In this document: positions 1 through 7,496 of the stretch, piece by piece
How the letters are laid out: each line of letters begins with the position of its first letter
Position numbering within the stretch: the stretch's first letter is position 1
Assembly (NCBI GenBank): GCA_046304235.1
Contig: JBKCEW010000188.1
Span: 1 to 54,189, forward strand
DNA length: 54,189 bases
Direction of reading: 5' to 3'
Source of the DNA: CANHVK01 sp046304235
GTDB lineage: Bacteria > Bacteroidota > Bacteroidia > Flavobacteriales_D > Crocinitomicaceae
Notes under the pieces: generated by a model
Database searches by the model: none
The model's input: only the letters and a program-made list of their open reading frames with translations
Told to the model about the DNA's origin: nothing
Position numbers and translations under genes: made by a program

Positions 1-226
1 ACGTCGAACTAACTAAACAAAAGATTATAATTAACCATCTAACATGATTGTTTAAATTCAATTTTGTTTTATTAATTAAATAGTTGTATATGGAAGAATT
101 AATTAATGTACCTGATAATATTAATAATAATGAACCAAAAATACTTTCTAGATAATTGAATAATCCTAAACCTATAAGTAATATTCCAAAATAGAATTTT
201 AAGAAATTCTTTAAATTGATTGACAT
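1..226 (-). CDS. Membrane protein of unknown function, C-terminus cut by window edge
   Basis: An open frame starts at the ATG complementary to 224-226 and runs off the left edge with no stop, giving at least 75 residues that begin MSINLKNFLKFYFGILL. The visible part holds two hydrophobic stretches (about residues 8-25 and 29-45), a polar linker with several Asn and Lys, and the start of a third hydrophobic stretch at the edge, so it is probably a small polytopic inner-membrane protein. I recognise no family. A perfect -7 box (266-273, minus strand) lies 39 bp upstream, which supports the start. It diverges from the XRE regulator at 342 and shares with it a 115-bp region holding an 11-bp inverted repeat, so it may be the target of that regulator (inference). 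Confidence 0.65.
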   Translation of the reverse strand, partial: MSINLKNFLKFYFGILLIGLGLFNYLESIFGSLLLILSGTLINSSIYNYLINKTKLNLNNHVRWLIIIFCLVSST

Positions 227-265
227 AATACTAAAATTTATAAAAACTATTTATTTGAAACGAAA

Positions 266-273
266 CAAATATA
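266..273 (-). promoter_or_regulatory. Putative -7 promoter element for the left-edge membrane gene
   Basis: On the minus strand this reads TATATTTG, a perfect match to the Bacteroidota -7 consensus TAnnTTTG. No convincing -33 TTG is found 19-22 bp upstream. It touches the left arm of the inverted repeat at 270-308, so binding there could block it. Confidence 0.45.
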
Positions 274-308
274 ACAAATAAGATATATTTTATGTATTAT
301 TTGTTATA
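270..308. promoter_or_regulatory. Candidate operator: perfect 11-bp inverted repeat between divergent genes
   Basis: TATAACAAATA (270-280) is matched by its exact reverse complement TATTTGTTATA (298-308), with a 17-bp spacer and arm centres 28 bp apart. It lies between an XRE regulator (342) and a divergent membrane gene (ends at 226) and overlaps the predicted -7 box of the latter. The position fits autoregulation plus control of the neighbour. The AT-rich arms mean some symmetry could arise by chance. Confidence 0.45.
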
Positions 309-341
309 GATTTTATTTGCTTGTCCAAGCAATTTCGTTGA

Positions 342-560
342 ATGAGAACGGAAGAAGATAAAAATAAATTAAGGCATCTTGGACATAAAATAAAAACAAT
401 AAGAATTCAAAAAGGAATGAATCAAACCGAATTTGCCAATTCAATAGGTAAAGATCAACCTTGTGTTAATAGACTTGAAAATGGAAGGGTAAATCCTGGG
501 TATTTGTATCTACAATTAATTGCTAAAGGCTTAGAAATTGAAGTAAAAGATCTTTTCTAA
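342..560 (+). CDS. Small XRE-family DNA-binding regulator
   Basis: This 72-residue protein is almost entirely one lambda-repressor/Cro-type helix-turn-helix domain. The visible signature is KIKTIRIQKGMNQTEFANSI, then a recognition-helix region around DQPCVNRLENGRVNPG and a closing helix (YLQLIAKGLEIEVKDLF). There is no dimerisation, peptidase or sensor domain, as in the compact HTH_XRE repressors common in Bacteroidota. Its targets are unknown. The perfect inverted repeat at 270-308 just upstream is the obvious candidate site, and the divergent membrane gene the obvious partner. Only 15 bp separate its stop from the convergent end of the GldE-like gene. It could also be an orphan antitoxin-type HTH, but no toxin is visible. 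Confidence 0.88.
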   Translation: MRTEEDKNKLRHLGHKIKTIRIQKGMNQTEFANSIGKDQPCVNRLENGRVNPGYLYLQLIAKGLEIEVKDLF

Positions 561-575
561 GATTGCAATTGAAAA

Positions 576-1832
576 TTACTCCTCCACAAACAACCTTACC
601 ACCTCAATTCTTCGGTCAGATACCTCTTCGATAACAAAGCGTAATTTATCTGATTTTACCTCTTGTCCGGCTTCTGGGATGGATTCTAATTTATGAATGA
701 TTAATCCGCCGAGTGTTTCGTATTCTTCGGATTCTTTTAAACCTAATTTGTAGTTTTCGTTGATGTAATCAATATCTGTTCGTGCTGAAAAACGGAACTC
801 TTTGTCGGAAATTTTTTCTTCTAATAATTCTTCCGTATCGTGTTCATCTTCAATATCTCCGAAGATTTGTTCGATCACATCTTCCATCGTAATTAATCCT
901 GCAGTTCCTCCGTATTCATCTACCACAATGGCAATACTTACAGATTTAGAGGTAAAGGTTTCCAAGATTTGTTTTGCCGGTGTCGATTCAGGGAAAAAAG
1001 GCAGAGAACGCATTATTTTCGCTATCGAAGTAGGATTTTTAAATAATTCAAAAGAGTGGATATAACCAATCAAATTATCTATAGTATCTCGATAAACAAG
1101 TACTTTAGAAACGCGTGTATCGATGAATAATTTCTTTAACACATCCATTGAATCATTAACCTCAATAGCAATAATTTCTGGACGTGGAACCATACAATCA
1201 CGGGCTTTGATTTTAGAAAAATCTAATGCATTTTGTAAAATTTGCATCTCGTTACCAAACTCCTCTTCTTCTTTAATACGCTCATTCATATCTTGAACGT
1301 AGTGTTCTAAATCGACTTTCGAAAATACCTTTTCAGAATTCGTGATTTCTACTTTCATTAAACGTAAAAAACGCATACTGATGAACATAATCACAGAAGT
1401 AGGTATAAACAAAATCCAATAAAAGAAGTAAGCGGGGAACGCAAAGGTTTTCATCAAACCATTAGGATTCAATTGAAATATGGCTTTTGGAAGAAATTCT
1501 GCCACAATCAAGACCAATAAAGTTGACATAATCGTTTGTAAAAGAAGAGTTAATACCTCTCCTTCAACCCCCCAAGACTGAATCACTGGATTCAGCAATT
1601 TAGCGGCACTCATCCCGAATAATACCAATGCAATATTATTTCCAAGTAATAAAGTAGCAATAAAATGCCCTTCTTTTTTGTATAGAAAACGTAATATTTT
1701 TCCGGTTAATGAACCTTTATTAATGTCTAATTCTATACGTAGTCTACTCGAAGAAACAAACGCAATCTCAACACCTGAAGTAAACGCGGAAACAAGTAAT
1801 GTACAGAGTATGATTATCAGGTCGGGGTCCAT
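576..1832 (-). CDS. CNNM/CBS-domain membrane protein (CorC/HlyC family, GldE-like)
   Basis: The 418 residues show the standard order of this family. An N-terminal CNNM membrane domain (about 1-140, four hydrophobic segments, with the G-N-N motif of LLLGNNIALV near residue 63) is followed by a pair of cytosolic CBS domains (about 205-330; ARDCMVPRPEI and VDEYGGTAGLITMEDVIEQI are typical). A C-terminal CorC_HlyC domain ends the protein (about 340-418). Family members are linked to Mg2+/Co2+ export or regulation. In gliding flavobacteria the homologue GldE supports motility. Which role applies here is not decided by sequence; the usual gldD/mutY/ssb neighbours are not seen. It starts 3 bp after the purD stop, so it is probably the last gene of the purQ-purD transcript. 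Confidence 0.85.
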   Translation of the reverse strand: MDPDLIIILCTLLVSAFTSGVEIAFVSSSRLRIELDINKGSLTGKILRFLYKKEGHFIATLLLGNNIALVLFGMSAAKLLNPVIQSWGVEGEVLTLLLQTIMSTLLVLIVAEFLPKAIFQLNPNGLMKTFAFPAYFFYWILFIPTSVIMFISMRFLRLMKVEITNSEKVFSKVDLEHYVQDMNERIKEEEEFGNEMQILQNALDFSKIKARDCMVPRPEIIAIEVNDSMDVLKKLFIDTRVSKVLVYRDTIDNLIGYIHSFELFKNPTSIAKIMRSLPFFPESTPAKQILETFTSKSVSIAIVVDEYGGTAGLITMEDVIEQIFGDIEDEHDTEELLEEKISDKEFRFSARTDIDYINENYKLGLKESEEYETLGGLIIHKLESIPEAGQEVKSDKLRFVIEEVSDRRIEVVRLFVEE

Positions 1833-1835
1833 AGA

Positions 1836-3122
1836 CTATTTACTGTAATTCATCAAATCAAAACCGATGTCCTTACGATAATACGCATCTTCGAACTCGA
1901 TATTTGAAATAGTATTGTAGGATTTAGACAATGCCATGTCAATTGTTTTTCCGTAAGAAGTAACAGCTAAAACTCTTCCTCCTGCAGATAATACTGCGGG
2001 ACCATCAGAAGTAGTTCCTGCGTGAAAAACAATACTTTCATTTACAGCATTCAATCCGAAAATCGTTTTACCTTTTTGGTAATCTTCTGGATATCCACCT
2101 GATACCATCATTACAGTGGTTGCTGCACGTTGGTCAAATTGAATATCTCTTTCTGAAAGGGTGTTTGTAGCCACTCCTTCGAATAAATCTAGGATGTCAG
2201 ATTTAATTCGCGGCATTACTACCTCTGTTTCAGGGTCACCCATACGACAATTATATTCAATTACATACGGTTCGCCTTTCACTGCGATTAATCCAAAGAA
2301 AATAAATCCTTTGTATTCAATATTTTCTGCTTTTAATCCTTTAACTGTTGGGATAATAATCTGATTCTCGATTTTATCCATAAACGTTCTATCCGCAAAG
2401 GCTACTGGTGAAACAGCCCCCATACCACCGGTGTTTAGGCCAGTATCACCTTCACCAATACGCTTATAATCTTTCGCTTCTGGTAAAATTTTGTATGATT
2501 CTCCGTCAGTAATCACAAATACCGAAAGTTCAATTCCTTGTAAAAATTGTTCGATTACTACTCTAGAACTAGCATCACCAAATTTAGCGTCAGCTAGCAT
2601 CGCTTTTAGTTCCGTTTTAGCTTCCTCTAAAGAATCTAAAATCAGTACACCCTTTCCTGCTGCAAGACCATCTGCTTTTAAAACGTATGGCGCTTTCATT
2701 GATTCAAGGAATGCATATCCTTCTTTCAAGGTATCTTTTGTGAACGTAGCATATTTTGCTGTAGGAATGTTATGACGTTGCATAAATTTCTTTGCAAAAT
2801 CTTTACTGCCTTCTAGTTGTGATGCAAATTTTGATGGACCAATTACAGCAATGTGACTGATTTGTGCATCATTTTTAAAGAAATCATAAATCCCTTTCAC
2901 CAATGGATCTTCTGGACCTACAACAACTACGTGAATATCATTTTCAAGTACAAAAGTTTTGATTGCATCGAAGTCGGTTGGTTGGATAGCCACATTGGTT
3001 CCATGGTTGCGGGTACCTGCATTTCCAGGAGCAATGAATAATTGTTCTAACATAGAACTTTGTGCTATTTTCCAAGCGATTGCATGTTCTCTACCTCCCG
3101 AACCCAATAATAATACTCTCAT
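1836..3122 (-). CDS. purD: Phosphoribosylamine--glycine ligase
   Basis: This ATP-grasp enzyme makes glycinamide ribonucleotide from phosphoribosylamine and glycine, the second step of de novo purine synthesis. The 428 residues match the family length (about 420-430). Visible signatures are the N-terminal LLLGSGGREHAIAWK, the purine-recognition loop VVGPEDPLVKGI, the ATP-grasp lid region VLKADGLAAGKGVLI, and the metal/ATP segment EYNCRMGDPETEVVMPRI. It lies 33 bp downstream of purQ and directly upstream of the GldE-like gene on the same strand, so the three look co-transcribed. The start is fixed by the conserved first residues. Confidence 0.97.
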   Translation of the reverse strand: MRVLLLGSGGREHAIAWKIAQSSMLEQLFIAPGNAGTRNHGTNVAIQPTDFDAIKTFVLENDIHVVVVGPEDPLVKGIYDFFKNDAQISHIAVIGPSKFASQLEGSKDFAKKFMQRHNIPTAKYATFTKDTLKEGYAFLESMKAPYVLKADGLAAGKGVLILDSLEEAKTELKAMLADAKFGDASSRVVIEQFLQGIELSVFVITDGESYKILPEAKDYKRIGEGDTGLNTGGMGAVSPVAFADRTFMDKIENQIIIPTVKGLKAENIEYKGFIFFGLIAVKGEPYVIEYNCRMGDPETEVVMPRIKSDILDLFEGVATNTLSERDIQFDQRAATTVMMVSGGYPEDYQKGKTIFGLNAVNESIVFHAGTTSDGPAVLSAGGRVLAVTSYGKTIDMALSKSYNTISNIEFEDAYYRKDIGFDLMNYSK

Positions 3123-3155
3123 ATTCTTTTTAATACTATGAAAAAAGTGGATGAA

Positions 3156-3845
3156 TTAGTTGCAATATTTTAATAATGAATCAAATAATGCTTTCCCATC
3201 TAAATTGTTTAATTGTACATCTGCCGCACGTTCTGGGTGAGGCATCATGCCAAATACATTTTTACCAGAGTTTGTAATCCCTGCGATGTTGTCAATCGAA
3301 CCATTTGGATTGAATTCTTCAGTAATCTCTCCTTCTTTCGAAGCGTACTTGAATATTATTTGATCGTTATCGTATAATTTTTTGATTGTGTCATCCGAAG
3401 CATAAAAACGTCCTTCACCGTGAGCGATTGGAATTTGATACGTTTCCTGTGGATTTAAATCTTTTGAAATTGCAGCTGAACTAGAAGTTGGTTTTAAGTA
3501 AACGTTTTTACAGATGAATTTTTGAGTGTTATTATGTAATAATGCTCCATCTAATAATCCTGACTCAGTCAAAATTTGGAAACCATTACATACACCTAAT
3601 ACATATCCACCGTTATTAGCGTGTTTTATTACTTCTCCCATAATTGGAGATAATTTTGCGATAGCACCTGAACGTAAATAATCTCCATAAGAGAATCCAC
3701 CAGGTAAAACAATAAAATCAGCCCCTTTAAGGTCTGCTTCTTTGTGCCATAAACGTTCAACTTTTTGATTTAGCATTGTTTCCAATACGTACACCATATC
3801 CTCATCGCAATTTGAGCCTGGAAAAGTAACTACTCCGAATTTCAT
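3156..3845 (-). CDS. purQ: Phosphoribosylformylglycinamidine synthase, glutaminase subunit
   Basis: PurQ hydrolyses glutamine and passes ammonia to PurL in step four of purine synthesis. The 229-residue class I amidotransferase has its triad in place: Cys86 in GVCNGFQIL, His203 and Glu205 in MMPHPERAA. The N-terminus (KFGVVTFPGSNCDED) is diagnostic. The existence of a separate PurQ means this organism uses the split PurS/PurQ/PurL enzyme, not the large fused PurL; purS and purL are not in the window. It is the first purine gene of a minus-strand group with purD. A -7 box at 3902-3909 gives it a possible own promoter. Confidence 0.96.
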   Translation of the reverse strand: MKFGVVTFPGSNCDEDMVYVLETMLNQKVERLWHKEADLKGADFIVLPGGFSYGDYLRSGAIAKLSPIMGEVIKHANNGGYVLGVCNGFQILTESGLLDGALLHNNTQKFICKNVYLKPTSSSAAISKDLNPQETYQIPIAHGEGRFYASDDTIKKLYDNDQIIFKYASKEGEITEEFNPNGSIDNIAGITNSGKNVFGMMPHPERAADVQLNNLDGKALFDSLLKYCN

Positions 3846-3901
3846 CTAACTATCAATTTATAATTTCAATCCTAAATAAAGGATTTTTTAAAATGTTGTA
3901 A

Positions 3902-3909
3902 CAAAATTA
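3902..3909 (-). promoter_or_regulatory. Putative -7 promoter element for purQ
   Basis: On the minus strand this reads TAATTTTG, a perfect TAnnTTTG match, 56 bp upstream of the purQ start. It would give a leader of about 50 nt. No clear -33 TTG is visible at the normal distance, so the assignment rests on the -7 box and position. Confidence 0.4.
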
Positions 3910-3933
3910 GTGATTTCGATTGCACGCTTTTGA

Positions 3934-4890
3934 TTATTTAATAAAAATTTTCGCAATACAAATAGAAAACATACCATAAAACAATAATTTTCCTACCAAG
4001 GAGGAAGATTTATTAAAAAATAAGAAAGGCATGAAAAAGGAAAGAGGTAACGCAAAGTAACTAAACCATTCGAAATGACCCCATCCTGAAAACTCAATAA
4101 TTCCAAGTATAATGGATACGATCATTACTACATTCAAAATTGAAATTAGTTTTTTAAATCGTAACGAGCTTTTAGAAGATTTGTATGAAATGGTGATTAA
4201 ACTAACAAAGGCTATTAACGAAAAAAACACGAAAACAATCCAAAAAACCATATTGCTCTGTAATCTTCCAGATTTAATATTTATAAAGTCTGACCAAATC
4301 AGGTTTTTATGGAAAGAAATATACAAGTAAGCATAAATTAAAGGCAATAAAAATCCAATTGTTGTCAACAAAATTTCGCGAAAAACAAATGGACGTATTC
4401 GTGATATCATTATCCAGATAAAGGGTAGAATACCTAGTAAAGGAGGATGAAAGGTTCCTGCTATGCCTAAAAACAATCCAGTGTTAAAACACCATTTCCT
4501 TCCATCTACATTGTTTTCAAGACGAAACATTTGAAAGAAAGCAATGATTAAAAAGAAATGAGCTATTAAAATGCCATCTATTTGGTAAGAAGAATGAAAA
4601 AAACTTATTAATACTACATAAAAAAGGGATACGATATAGGTGTTCTTATCGTGAAATTCATTTTTATTAAATAAATAATTTGCTAGTAAGGCATTGATAA
4701 ATACTAATATGCCAGTTATGATATACAAAGTATTAATAGCATAAAATGAATGTTTACCCCATAATCCCAAATCTAACATGGGAAGAACCTCAAAATAATT
4801 TGTGAAGTAATTTAATACAGCAAACCCTACCACAATAAATGGCAAGAAAAACAAAACAAGCAGTTGGTTTCCTAAAAACAGCTTTATCAT
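3934..4890 (-). CDS. Polytopic membrane protein, DUF6427 family
   Basis: The 318 residues form about eight to nine hydrophobic helices with short loops. The general look resembles membrane glycosyltransferases or mannosyltransferase-like proteins: a first-helix region NQLLVLFFLPFIVVGF and a mid-protein AGTFHPPLLGILPFIWI stretch with conserved His-Pro-Pro. From memory the DUF6427 family of Flavobacteriales matches in length and in its place beside purine genes and a divergent DUF6341 gene. No function is established for it. It is upstream of purQ on the same strand (88-bp gap holding a promoter box), so it may be a separate unit. It diverges from the DUF6341 gene at 5010. Confidence 0.75.
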   Translation of the reverse strand: MIKLFLGNQLLVLFFLPFIVVGFAVLNYFTNYFEVLPMLDLGLWGKHSFYAINTLYIITGILVFINALLANYLFNKNEFHDKNTYIVSLFYVVLISFFHSSYQIDGILIAHFFLIIAFFQMFRLENNVDGRKWCFNTGLFLGIAGTFHPPLLGILPFIWIMISRIRPFVFREILLTTIGFLLPLIYAYLYISFHKNLIWSDFINIKSGRLQSNMVFWIVFVFFSLIAFVSLITISYKSSKSSLRFKKLISILNVVMIVSIILGIIEFSGWGHFEWFSYFALPLSFFMPFLFFNKSSSLVGKLLFYGMFSICIAKIFIK

Positions 4891-4956
4891 TAGCGCGAAG
4901 ATACAATATATCTAATCTGTTTTTAACAAACTATTTGAAAATAATCTTGTGTTTTG

Positions 4957-4987
4957 TTGATAATCCCAAAAGGAATTGCTTACTTTG
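4957..4987 (+). promoter_or_regulatory. Putative promoter of the DUF6341 gene
   Basis: A TTG at 4957-4959 (the -33 element) is followed after 20 bp by TTACTTTG at 4980-4987, which differs from TAnnTTTG by one base. Spacing is canonical for Bacteroidota. Transcription would start about 15 bp before the ATG at 5010. Confidence 0.5.
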
Positions 4988-5009
4988 CTCTAATAAAATC
5001 TCAGAAACT

Positions 5010-5198
5010 ATGAATTCAAATGTTATTTTTTATGGTCTTGCAAAAATTTTTCAAGGTTCTTTTTTGTTCTTTGAATTTGTTCAAAACAAATTTAATTACT
5101 TTTTAATTATTCTTGGTTTCTTTGGTTTATTCTATTGGTTACGTTGGCAAAAAAGATTCAACGACCAAGCAGAAAACAATCCTGATCAAATTAAGTAA
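5010..5198 (+). CDS. Small membrane protein, DUF6341 family
   Basis: I place the start at the ATG at 5010, giving 62 residues (MNSNVIFYGLAKIFQG...). A longer reading from 4839 would run through the promoter and over the divergent gene and has no family support. The protein has an N-terminal amphipathic segment, one strong transmembrane helix (YFLIILGFFGLFYWLRW) and a charged tail. It resembles the short DUF6341 proteins of flavobacteria (sometimes mislabelled uracil phosphoribosyltransferase), which lie beside DUF6427 genes as here. Role unknown; the conserved pairing suggests the two membrane proteins act together (inference). A strong terminator follows at 5219-5247. Confidence 0.75.
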   Translation: MNSNVIFYGLAKIFQGSFLFFEFVQNKFNYFLIILGFFGLFYWLRWQKRFNDQAENNPDQIK

Positions 5199-5218
5199 TT
5201 GATATAAATCATTATTTT

Positions 5219-5247
5219 TAAGGCTGTCAATTGACAGCCTTTTTTTA
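5219..5247 (+). terminator. Rho-independent terminator after the DUF6341 gene
   Basis: A perfect 20-bp palindrome at 5221-5240 (arms AGGCTGTCAA and TTGACAGCCT) is followed by seven T. It lies 22 bp after the DUF6341 stop and ends just before the ispD start, so it isolates ispD from upstream transcription. Confidence 0.88.
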
Positions 5248-5257
5248 TTTAATATAA

Positions 5258-5926
5258 GTGGAAAAAACAATTATCATCACCGCAGGAGGAATAGGTAAAC
5301 GAATGGGAGGAACCCTACCGAAGCAGTTTTTGCCTATTCAAGGCAGACCCTTGTTGTTTTATACCATCGAACGATTTTACGAATACGATTCAAATATTGA
5401 AATCCTTTTGACTTTACCAGAAGATTGGCGTTCGTATTGGGAAGCATTGTGTGAAGAACATTCCTTTACCTTGCCTCATCAAGTAATATCGGGAGGGAAA
5501 GAACGATACCATTCCATAAAATTAGCATTAGCACATTCAGCTGGAAAATTAGTTGGTGTACACGACGGAGTGAGGCCATTTGTTTCTACTGAGACCATTG
5601 CTCGCTGCTATGAAAAAGCACAACTCGATGGTAGTGCAGTTCCTGTAATGCCTATCAAAGAATCATTACGCAAACTCACTGATGAAACACTTTCTGTATC
5701 CGTAGAACGTAGTGCCTTTCGTTCGGTGCAAACACCACAAGTATTTGAACGTAGCATTTTGATGAGTGCTTACGAGCGACCTTTTCACGATGCCATCACC
5801 GATGACGCTTCGTTAGTAGAAGAAAATAGAATTAAGATTTATTTAGTTGAAGGAAACGAGGAAAATATAAAAATAACAACACCATTAGATTTGGCATTTT
5901 GTGAGTTTTTTTTACAAAAAAAATAA
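5258..5926 (+). CDS. ispD: 2-C-methyl-D-erythritol 4-phosphate cytidylyltransferase
   Basis: IspD joins CTP and methylerythritol phosphate in the third step of the non-mevalonate isoprenoid pathway. The 222 residues carry the nucleotide-binding loop near the start (GGIGKRMGGTLPKQFLPI), the HDGVRPFV motif, VQTPQVFE, TDDASLVE and the C-terminal GNEENIKITTPLDL, all in family order. The start is a GTG at 5258; no in-frame ATG precedes the GG-loop, and the protein would lose it if started later. The GTG is only 11 bp after the T-run of the preceding terminator, so the leader is short or absent. Its stop is 7 bp from the convergent end of a small lipoprotein gene. Confidence 0.95.
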   Translation: MEKTIIITAGGIGKRMGGTLPKQFLPIQGRPLLFYTIERFYEYDSNIEILLTLPEDWRSYWEALCEEHSFTLPHQVISGGKERYHSIKLALAHSAGKLVGVHDGVRPFVSTETIARCYEKAQLDGSAVPVMPIKESLRKLTDETLSVSVERSAFRSVQTPQVFERSILMSAYERPFHDAITDDASLVEENRIKIYLVEGNEENIKITTPLDLAFCEFFLQKK

Positions 5927-5933
5927 GAATAAT

Positions 5934-6182
5934 TTACTCACAATCTTCTTTCAATTCAAGCATTTTTTGACCATCCATAGTTTGGAAATCTTTGCACTTT
6001 TCTAATTGAATTTTTTTCAAACGTTTCATTTCGCTTAAATCTTTAGTTGAAGCTTCTTTACTAAACATTTTAGCAGAAAAAGTTTGAAGTTTTTGCCCGG
6101 CTTCAAGACAATCACAAATTTTCGTGTTATCACTACAAGCAGAAAATAGTAATAGGCTGAAAGAAAAAAGAATTGTTTTCAT
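5934..6182 (-). CDS. Small lipoprotein of unknown function
   Basis: The 82 residues begin with a typical lipoprotein signal (MKTILFSFSLLLFSAC), with lipidated Cys16 in the lipobox LFSAC. The mature part is short, Lys/Glu-rich and predicted helical, with four more Cys (CDC near the start, C in KCKDF, and C in the final DCE) that could form two disulfides. I recognise no family. The gene stands alone, convergent with ispD. A near-consensus -7 (TATCTTTA, minus strand, about 6216-6223) may be its promoter. Confidence 0.75.
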   Translation of the reverse strand: MKTILFSFSLLLFSACSDNTKICDCLEAGQKLQTFSAKMFSKEASTKDLSEMKRLKKIQLEKCKDFQTMDGQKMLELKEDCE

Positions 6183-6365
6183 ATGTGTTTAAGTTGATGT
6201 ATGACCAAATTTTGAGGTAAAGATATAGATTTATAAATTGAAGGTTGATGTATATAATAAGGCTTCATTAAAAATTTGTTATTTTATTATTTAATGAATA
6301 ACTATTTCTTAAACGAAATCATTTATATCTTTATTTTATTTTGATATAATTTTAACACCTAAACA

Positions 6366-7496
6366 ATGAAATCTAAACTACCACATATCGGTACGACCAT
6401 TTTTACGGTAATGTCGAAAATGGCAAATGAATATCAGGCAATCAACCTTTCTCAAGGTTTTCCTAATTTTCCAGTAGATATACGGTTGATTTCGTTGTTA
6501 AAGGAAACAGCAGACGAAAACACACACCAATACGCTCCGATGGTTGGCAATCCCTTGTTAATGCAAGAAATAGCGAAGCTTACCGAAAAAAAATACGGAA
6601 GATCCATACAACATGACACTGAATTATTGATTACCGCGGGTGCAACTCAAGCAATTTTCACTGCTATACAAGCCTTAGTTCACGCAGGTGATGAAGTACT
6701 AATTTTAGACCCAGCCTACGATTGTTATGCTCCAGCAGTGGATTTATGTAGTGCTACTCCTGTACATATTTCGTTGGAAGCAGATTTTACTACCGATTGG
6801 AATAAGGTAGAAAAAGCATGTAACGCACTGACACGTATGTTGATAGTAAATAATCCACATAATCCAACAGGTAGAATTTACCAAGAGAAAGATTTAATAG
6901 CAATAGAGCAGATTTTAGCGAAATTTCCTTCCATTGTATTGATTTCGGACGAAGTGTATGAATACATTACCTTCGAACAAAAACACATATCAGCAAATAC
7001 ACGCAAAGCAATCATTGACAGAACCATTATTACCTCTTCGTTTGGAAAAACGTTTCATATTACGGGTTGGAAAATGGGTTACCTCATCGCTCCAGAACAT
7101 CTAATGGTGGAAATTAAAAAAGTGCATCAATATATTGTTTTTTGCGTGAACAATGTGGCACAAGTAACATTAGCAAAATATTTACGTGAAAAAGATGTAA
7201 ATACCTTGGGGGTTTTTTACCAAGAGAAAAGAGATACCTTTCAAAACTTGATGAAAACAAGTCGTTTTGAATTATTGCCATCAGAAGGTTCGTATTTTCA
7301 AACGGTAAATTATAGTTCCATTTCTTCAGAAAATGACATTCAATTTTGTGAGCGATTAATCAAAGAATTCGGAGTAGCAGCTATTCCGCTTTCTGTATTT
7401 TATAAAGATAAAACAGATAACCATATCATTCGTTTTTGTTTTGCCAAAGACGACCAAACCCTAATACAAGCAGCAGAAAAACTATGCAAGATTTAA
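6366..7496 (+). CDS. PLP-dependent methionine-type aminotransferase (YbdL/KAT-like)
   Basis: A fold-type I class I/II aminotransferase of 376 residues. The N-terminal INLSQGFPNFPVD, the NNPHNPTGR motif (162-170), SDEVYEY (195-200) and the PLP lysine Lys228 in SSFGKTFHITGWKMGY are all visible; the conserved Arg of the C-terminal domain is in NHIIRFCFA. The family includes E. coli YbdL (methionine aminotransferase) and kynurenine/glutamine transaminase K relatives. Its 3' end overlaps by 13 bp a nitrilase-family gene. In the glutamine transaminase K plus omega-amidase pathway, the aminotransferase makes 2-oxoglutaramate or similar and the nitrilase hydrolyses it, so a methionine-salvage or 2-oxo-acid recycling role is likely. 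The exact substrate is not readable. Confidence 0.9.
   Translation: MKSKLPHIGTTIFTVMSKMANEYQAINLSQGFPNFPVDIRLISLLKETADENTHQYAPMVGNPLLMQEIAKLTEKKYGRSIQHDTELLITAGATQAIFTAIQALVHAGDEVLILDPAYDCYAPAVDLCSATPVHISLEADFTTDWNKVEKACNALTRMLIVNNPHNPTGRIYQEKDLIAIEQILAKFPSIVLISDEVYEYITFEQKHISANTRKAIIDRTIITSSFGKTFHITGWKMGYLIAPEHLMVEIKKVHQYIVFCVNNVAQVTLAKYLREKDVNTLGVFYQEKRDTFQNLMKTSRFELLPSEGSYFQTVNYSSISSENDIQFCERLIKEFGVAAIPLSVFYKDKTDNHIIRFCFAKDDQTLIQAAEKLCKI

Noticed and set aside
3868..3889. Terminator-like hairpin (AATCCT/AGGATT plus T-run) on the plus strand
   Set aside because: No plus-strand gene ends there. It lies in the purQ leader and has only 6 bp of stem; probably chance.
4839..5009. Extended N-terminus for the 5010-5198 gene
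   Set aside because: It would cross the promoter and overlap the divergent DUF6427 start. The family is short and starts at 5010.
7436..7483. Longer start for the nitrilase gene
   Set aside because: The extra residues are the aminotransferase frame read out of phase; the family starts at the ATG at 7484.
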